From NCBI GenBank assembly GCA_019414565.1, contig DXLU01000031.1, positions 1 through 64,000 of the forward strand: DNA of 64,000 nucleotides, written 5' to 3'. Origin of the DNA: Collinsella sp. GTDB taxonomy: Bacteria; Actinomycetota; Coriobacteriia; Coriobacteriales; Coriobacteriaceae. Within the stretch, counting starts at the first letter, position 1. Each line of letters begins with the position of its first letter. Below the pieces are notes generated by a model. It searched no databases, was not told the origin of the DNA, and was given only the letters and a program-made list of their open reading frames with translations. Below, in pieces: positions 59,490 through 64,000 of this stretch. A program made the translations under genes and the position numbers.

Positions 59490-60776
59490 ATGATGTTTGA
59501 AACCTCTCGGCGCAGGTCTGTTTCGCTGTGCCATTCATGGCAATTTAAGATTTGTTTCGTATGGGGCGGGGAGCTCGTGTCGACATTGACGAGCTCGATT
59601 CTCCAAATGGGTCTCATTTGGCATATCGCCCTCACGACAGGATCATCTTCCCTCCTCTCCCTGGCATCGTTAGCAGGCTTTCTGCCGATTGCTTTGTTCG
59701 GAGTCCTTGCGGGCGCCGTTGTCGACAGACTGCCTTTGAAGCGTGTTCTCATCGGCGCCGACCTCTTCGTTGCCGCGGTGGGCGCCGCCTTGGCGATTGC
59801 CTCGTTGGCCGGCAGCTTACCTGCGTGGTCAATACTCATCGCCCTGTTTCTCCGCGCAGCTGGCACTTCGTTCTACACGCCGGCCTCCCAATCCCTCACG
59901 CCCCATCTCGCCCCGCCAGAGCATCTCGTTCGCCTATCGGGAGTGATGCAAGCGATTCAGTCCGCCGGATACATTCTTGGCGCCGCGCTCGCGGCAGTGA
60001 TTTATCCTGTGGCGGGCATTACCGCCATGATTGCCCTCGACGTGCTGGGGGCGCTTTTCGCTTCTCTAGCTGTCCTCGCCGCTCAGATAGACGCAGGAGG
60101 ACTCGACGAAGCCGACCGCAGCTCGTCCTTTTCCAATAAAGTTCGAGAACTTTTCTCTGAGATTTCGGACGGCTACAAGCTGATCAGGGGATACAGGGGG
60201 CTGTTCGCCATTCTTTGGTGCGGGTTCGTCTTCGCTTTCGCGTTCTCCCCACTCGCGGCATTGTTCCCAATAATGACCTTGGGACATTTTGGCGGTAGCA
60301 CGGGGGATGCTGCTTTGGTGGAGGTCCTTTTCTCCGCAGGCATGCTGGCTGGGTCCGGCATTTTGGCGGCCACGGGAGGGTTCCGCAATAGGTCGCTCAC
60401 CATGGTCGCCGCAATCGCCGGCTTCGGCGTCGTCGCAATCGCATCCGGATTGCTCGGCCCGTCGCTGTTCGCCGCTTTCCTACCGGCGAGCTTTCTTATG
60501 GGCGCATGCTCCCCGCTGTACGCAGGAACCCAGACTGCCCTTATGCAGGAGCAGATACCTCCTGAGTACCTAGGCCGCGTTTTTGGTCTCTATGGAACCA
60601 TTATGGCGTGGGCCATGCCCATGGGCCTCGCAGCCCCCTCCGTTTTTGCGCACCTGCTCGGAGCTCCGTTGTGGTCCGTCGGTTCTGGAGCGACCATGAC
60701 ACTGCTTGCGTTGGCGATGCTTCTCGCTCCAAGCGTCCGAAACGTGGGGAAAAAAGATTCCGGGCAGATTCAATAG
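59490..60776 (+). CDS. MFS efflux protein, Mef-like
   Basis: A 428-aa major facilitator of the MFS_3 group. The opening SWQFKICFVWGGELVSTLTS, SILQMGLIWHIALTTGSSS and LASLAGFLPIALFGVLAGAV corresponds to Mef(A)-type macrolide pumps, and PLKRVLIGADLFVA is the loop 2-3 region. About 12 helices. The start is uncertain: ATG at 59490 or 59493, no strong ribosome binding site. It precedes an Msr(D)-like ABC-F gene, the same order as in mef-msr operons. It is expected to export 14- or 15-membered macrolides or another drug. Confidence 0.82.
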   Translation: MMFETSRRRSVSLCHSWQFKICFVWGGELVSTLTSSILQMGLIWHIALTTGSSSLLSLASLAGFLPIALFGVLAGAVVDRLPLKRVLIGADLFVAAVGAALAIASLAGSLPAWSILIALFLRAAGTSFYTPASQSLTPHLAPPEHLVRLSGVMQAIQSAGYILGAALAAVIYPVAGITAMIALDVLGALFASLAVLAAQIDAGGLDEADRSSSFSNKVRELFSEISDGYKLIRGYRGLFAILWCGFVFAFAFSPLAALFPIMTLGHFGGSTGDAALVEVLFSAGMLAGSGILAATGGFRNRSLTMVAAIAGFGVVAIASGLLGPSLFAAFLPASFLMGACSPLYAGTQTALMQEQIPPEYLGRVFGLYGTIMAWAMPMGLAAPSVFAHLLGAPLWSVGSGATMTLLALAMLLAPSVRNVGKKDSGQIQ

Positions 60777-61035
60777 CCCAAGCATTCGAAAAAGAGGCGG
60801 CAGCCATCGGTTCGCGCGTCAGCCTTCAAGCCCTTGCGACGACGAGGTATTGCGCCGACATCCCACATCGCGCTCCTTATTCGCCGCCAACTATCATTTT
60901 CGGATTTGCCGGCTTGCGCAAGGCCAAAACGCTCACGCCGGCAATCGGGCAAAGGCGAAAAATCGACGTGAGCGATTCTTTATTGGCATGGCTGCGCTTC
61001 CAGAAAACGACAATACACAAAAGGTGGTTCAACTT

Positions 61036-62505
61036 ATGGAACTCATAGTCAAAGCTAAAGACATCTTTTTGGAATATGCCGGCCGCGATATTCTGGACAT
61101 CGAAGAATTGGAAATCTACCCCTACGATCGCATCGGCTTGGTAGGAGACAACGGTGCAGGCAAAACCAGCCTGCTAAAAATCCTGAGCGGCAATCTAACC
61201 ATTGCGGACGCCGACGTCAGGCGCTTCGGCAGCATTGCCCTCATCGGCCAGCTCGACGAACTCGACCTTGATGCGGCTCAGGACAACGGCGAGATGCTCT
61301 CCCGTCTCAACGTCGCCGAAGTGGCGCAGGAGACGATGAGCGGCGGGGAGGAAACACGCGCCAAGATTGCCTCTGCGCTCTCCCAGCATGCAAGCGCGAT
61401 CTTCGCCGACGAGCCTACGAGCCACCTCGACCAAGACGGCATCCGCCTTCTCGTCGGACAGCTCAAGGCATTTGATGGGGCCCTGCTCATCGTGAGCCAT
61501 GACCGTCATTTTCTCGACCAGGTGGTAGACAAGATCTGGGAGCTCAAAGACGGCGGTATTTCCGAATTCTGGGGTGACTACTCCGACTATCTGCGACAGA
61601 AAGAAGAAGAGCGCAAAGCTCAGGCGACTCGATACGAAGAGGCGATGCGCGAGCGCGATCGCCTCGAAGCCGCCATCGAAAAACAGCGGAAAAAAGCACG
61701 GCAGGTCGACGCCAAGCGGAAGGGTGCGAAAAAAAGCAACGAGTATGCAGGTCGCTTGGGGCATCAGAAAACAACCGGCACCAAGCAGAAGAAAATGCAT
61801 CAGGCAGCTAAGAACATGGAGAAGCGCCTCGAAGCGCTCGAAGGGATCGAGGCCCCAGATAGCATTCGCGCCGTGCGCTTCCGCCAGAGCAAGGCCCTGG
61901 AACTGCACAGCAAATTTCCCATCTCGGCAGATGATTTCAGCTTGAGCTTCGGCAACTGCGTGCTCTATGACCACGCGAAATTCGAGATACCGCTCGGTGC
62001 CAAAGTGGCCATCACCGGTGGCAACGGCACAGGAAAGACCAGCCTGCTGAAGGCAATCGTTCGACGCGCCGACGGTATCAACATCTCTCCCAAAGCAGAG
62101 ATCGGCTACTTCGAACAGACAGGTTACAAGTTCGACGCCCGCCAGTCTGTGATCTCGTTCATGCAGAATGGTTGCGAGTACAGCATGACCGAAATTCGAG
62201 GCATCCTCGCCTCTATGGGAATCGGACCGCGCGACCTGACAAAGGACGTTGGCGTTCTCTCGGGAGGCGAAGTCATCAAGCTGCTACTCGCGAAGATGCT
62301 GCTGGGCAGATACAACATCTTGCTCATGGACGAGCCTGGAAATTACCTGGACATCAAGAGCGCCGAAGCCCTCGAGCAGATGATGAGCGCCTATGCCGGA
62401 ACGATAGTGTTCGTCTCCCACGATAAGAGGCTGGTCGAGAACGTCGCAGACATTGTCTACGAAATAAAGGACACCAAGCTAGTCAAAATCTTTCAGCGCG
62501 AATAG
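61036..62505 (+). CDS. ABC-F ribosome-protection protein, Msr(D)-like
   Basis: A 489-aa ABC-F protein with two ATPase domains: Walker A VGDNGAGKTSLLK, signature MSGGEETR, Walker B FADEPTSHLD; then Walker A TGGNGTGKTSLL, signature LSGGEVIKLL, Walker B LMDEPGNYLD. The linker between them is long and basic (EKQRKKARQVDAKRKGAKK), as in the antibiotic-resistance subfamily. Stretches such as VDKIWELKDG and SKALELHSKFPI track Msr(D), whose length is almost the same (487). It should free the ribosome of macrolides. ATG at 61036 with AAGGTGG upstream. The 259 nt before it hold no gene. Confidence 0.88.
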   Translation: MELIVKAKDIFLEYAGRDILDIEELEIYPYDRIGLVGDNGAGKTSLLKILSGNLTIADADVRRFGSIALIGQLDELDLDAAQDNGEMLSRLNVAEVAQETMSGGEETRAKIASALSQHASAIFADEPTSHLDQDGIRLLVGQLKAFDGALLIVSHDRHFLDQVVDKIWELKDGGISEFWGDYSDYLRQKEEERKAQATRYEEAMRERDRLEAAIEKQRKKARQVDAKRKGAKKSNEYAGRLGHQKTTGTKQKKMHQAAKNMEKRLEALEGIEAPDSIRAVRFRQSKALELHSKFPISADDFSLSFGNCVLYDHAKFEIPLGAKVAITGGNGTGKTSLLKAIVRRADGINISPKAEIGYFEQTGYKFDARQSVISFMQNGCEYSMTEIRGILASMGIGPRDLTKDVGVLSGGEVIKLLLAKMLLGRYNILLMDEPGNYLDIKSAEALEQMMSAYAGTIVFVSHDKRLVENVADIVYEIKDTKLVKIFQRE

Positions 62506-62561
62506 CCCTAAATGAGCAGGAAATAATCCCCGAACGGAGACAAGGGAGTAAAACGGCAAAG

Positions 62562-62600
62562 AAAGAGCCTCCGTCCCAACGCAGGGAACGGAGGCTCTTT
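62562..62600 (+). terminator. Rho-independent terminator of the Mef/Msr-like operon
   Basis: AAAGAGCCTCCGT pairs with ACGGAGGCTCTTT around a 13-nt loop, 57 nt after the ABC-F stop. Confidence 0.85.
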
Positions 62601-62710
62601 AATCGCTTTTACTCATCTCCGTCGCTGGTGGCTTTGTCATGACTCTCGTACGAAACGAAACTCAGCGGCATAGTGCGGCACTCAAAATCGCAGGTCAGAA
62701 CCCTGTCGTC

Positions 62711-63116
62711 CTACTCCCACTCGATGGCGTCGATTCTGCCGTCCCGTCACTCCAGTTGCACCCAGTTTTCGGTGCCGTCTCGAGCCAAGTGCCGCCAGGT
62801 GACACCATGTCGTGCTTCGTCAGCTTCGGGGACAAAAGCTGGGACAGCCTCAAATACTTTTTTCAAACTCAGGACTTTGATTTTTTGTTTTTGTCCCAAA
62901 GAGCGCAGCGGGGCGCCTTAGGAGGCTCGATAGCGCTGAAAACGCCCGTTTTGAAACTCAACCGCCCTTTAACCCGCAAGCCGCCAGCTGCAATCGTAGG
63001 TGAATTAACGCAGGTGGCTTGCGCGACATTCGCAAAACCCCAGGTCGCAGGGCTTCGCCATCGGCGGGAAAGGTGAGTAGTCTCGGGTGGCTTGCTTATA
63101 AGTTAGTGAAATCCTG
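62711..63116. repeat. ~406-nt intergenic element, copy B
   Basis: Companion of copy A at 57963, nearly the same length and colinear. The hairpin here is weaker (AAACTCAGGACTTTGATTTT), while TTTTTGTCCC, CGAAAACGCCCGTTTTGAAACTC and GGGTGGCTTGC are kept. The frame through the element stays open (GDKSWDSLKYFFQTQDFDFL) where copy A has a stop. It follows the ABC-F terminator. Confidence 0.75.
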
Positions 63117-63367
63117 AAACGTGACAAGACTTATTACACGAATGATGTCGCCAGCTTCGGGATTGCCTCGTCGTCATAATATCCTTTGAGCTAACGAGGA
63201 TGCCAGCTACGGGGTTGTCGATTTTCTGATGCATTAATAACCAGGCAAAGTCGGATAATCATATGAGCGGAGAGCACAAAAAGATAGCAGCTCATTAAGA
63301 CAAATATCCTTGGCAGAATGCACTCCGGTGACTAGGATGACGACAGATGAACGAGGAGGACAGAACG
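63117..63367. other. Promoter region of the edge kinase gene
   Basis: AT-richer than its surroundings; no gene seen. AGGAGG (63353-63358) belongs to the next gene. Confidence 0.5.
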
Positions 63368-64000
63368 ATGCCATTACTCAGCGAGCGGTCGCTCGAATCT
63401 ATTGCAAAGATGTTCGTGGGCGACGAAGGAGAGCTGTTCCACTACTTGTCGGGCCCTCAAATAGTGACATTCTTCAATGACCATTTTGACTTCCGGGACA
63501 TCTACCAAGGTGGCAACGCTCCTACCAGATGGAGATACGCCGCCGGAAAGATAGCCAGTGTTGCGTCGAGCGGCCGTCTCGATCGTTTTTTCTCAATCGT
63601 TCTTGGATTCAAGTATATGGTCAGTACTTTTGGCTGCGATGAAATCGAAGCCCGAGAAAGGGCGGACAAAGCGAAGAAACGGTTCAACCAAGTACTAATC
63701 TCCGACGAGCTTGAGATAGTCGGAACAGACGGCGAGATGAAGCTTGTGGTGATTGATTCGGATCTAATCCCGATCGGGAAAGGCGGCTTTGCCGAAGCGT
63801 TCAGGCAAAAGTCAACAGGCAGAGTCCTGAAAAAGCTCATGCCCGAAGTAGCCCTTGATGCAAGAAACCGCCATCGCTTCAAGCGCGAATACGAGATAAT
63901 GAATGATCTTTCGGAGCTGCCAGGGGTTCTCCGTGTCTTTGATTTCGACGAGAGCAATTGCTCCTACACGATGGAGGCCGGCGAGACCACGCTACTAGAG
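63368..64000 (+). CDS. Protein-kinase-like protein with novel N-terminal domain (cut by window edge)
   Basis: The frame is open for 211 codons to the window end. Residues 1-115 (SIAKMFVGDEGELFHYLSGP, IVTFFNDHFDFRDIYQGGN, TRWRYAAGKIASVASSGRLD) form a domain that reminds me of the N-terminal parts of some abortive-infection (AbiJ-like) proteins; this is a weak match. Residues 137-211 are a kinase N-lobe: PIGKGGFAEAF (Gly-rich loop), VLKKL (ATP-binding Lys), FKREYEIM (helix C Glu) and YTMEAGETTLLE (hinge). AGGAGG lies 9 nt before the ATG. The catalytic loop is beyond the window. Confidence 0.75.
   Translation, partial: MPLLSERSLESIAKMFVGDEGELFHYLSGPQIVTFFNDHFDFRDIYQGGNAPTRWRYAAGKIASVASSGRLDRFFSIVLGFKYMVSTFGCDEIEARERADKAKKRFNQVLISDELEIVGTDGEMKLVVIDSDLIPIGKGGFAEAFRQKSTGRVLKKLMPEVALDARNRHRFKREYEIMNDLSELPGVLRVFDFDESNCSYTMEAGETTLLE

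Noticed and set aside
1..64000. tRNA, rRNA or CRISPR arrays
   Set aside because: Looked for cloverleaf-like intergenic segments and regularly spaced direct repeats; none were found by eye. A tRNA scan would settle this.

Overview
The window looks like a chromosome segment from a high-GC Gram-positive gut bacterium of the Coriobacteriia, most likely Collinsella or a close relative. This is inferred from GC-rich codon use, clear AGGAGG-type ribosome binding sites, an actinobacterial-style LexA box, a LAGTG-type sortase-anchored surface protein, a SirTM/macrodomain pair and many hybrid sensor kinases. No rRNA, tRNA, CRISPR array or complete insertion sequence was seen.

Positions 1-47,140 are mostly ordinary chromosome. 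In order: two hybrid sensor kinases with periplasmic-binding-protein inputs around a flavin-binding PNPOx protein (145-6,599); a PatB/MalY aminotransferase, TrmO, an XRE/zinc-ribbon/TipAS regulator and a glutaredoxin-like protein (6,741-10,071); a macrodomain hydrolase overlapping a class M sirtuin (10,401-12,012), bracketed by two copies of a covarying hairpin; a dihydrouridine synthase and two membrane proteins (12,137-15,354) separated by palindromic repeats and a MITE-like element; an agmatine deiminase / carbamoyltransferase / MFS operon with a divergent TetR regulator and a second paralogous MFS (15,477-21,464); a large MacB-type ABC protein; a thiol-redox cassette (48-aa CXXC protein, 4Fe-4S membrane protein, TlpA lipoprotein) with a divergent two-component system (25,071-29,032); a LuxR regulator next to a 1,455-aa surface protein; an XRE/membrane-protein pair; an AAA/DUF234 ATPase behind a striking double palindrome; a type IIA topoisomerase pair behind a LexA-like box; a DUF4143 ATPase; an Fe-S flavoprotein; and a TetR-controlled operon of three tandem sirtuin-like genes (44,620-47,138), the middle one apparently inactive.

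From about 47,140 to the right end the window is an accessory region rich in decay and repeats. It has a cluster of methyltransferases and other enzymes with different codon use (47,681-51,897), in which two members look like internal-deletion derivatives and a ZIP transporter is frameshifted. It also holds several broken pieces of one DUF4143-type ATPase family (three N-terminal, two C-terminal), most next to a GTTTCGAAAC palindrome; a LexA-like promoter driving a GyrI-like protein; a LytTR/DUF3021 pair; a yjdF gene with a candidate yjdF riboswitch and an orphan duplicate of that leader; an IS3 transposase remnant; a Mef/Msr(D)-like macrolide-resistance pair; and three copies of a roughly 400-nt intergenic element. 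The right edge cuts a protein-kinase-like gene with an unfamiliar, possibly Abi-type, N-terminal domain.

The strongest candidates for something undescribed are the triple sirtuin-like operon, the edge kinase, the palindromes that run into ATPase start sites, and the length-conserved 400-nt element.
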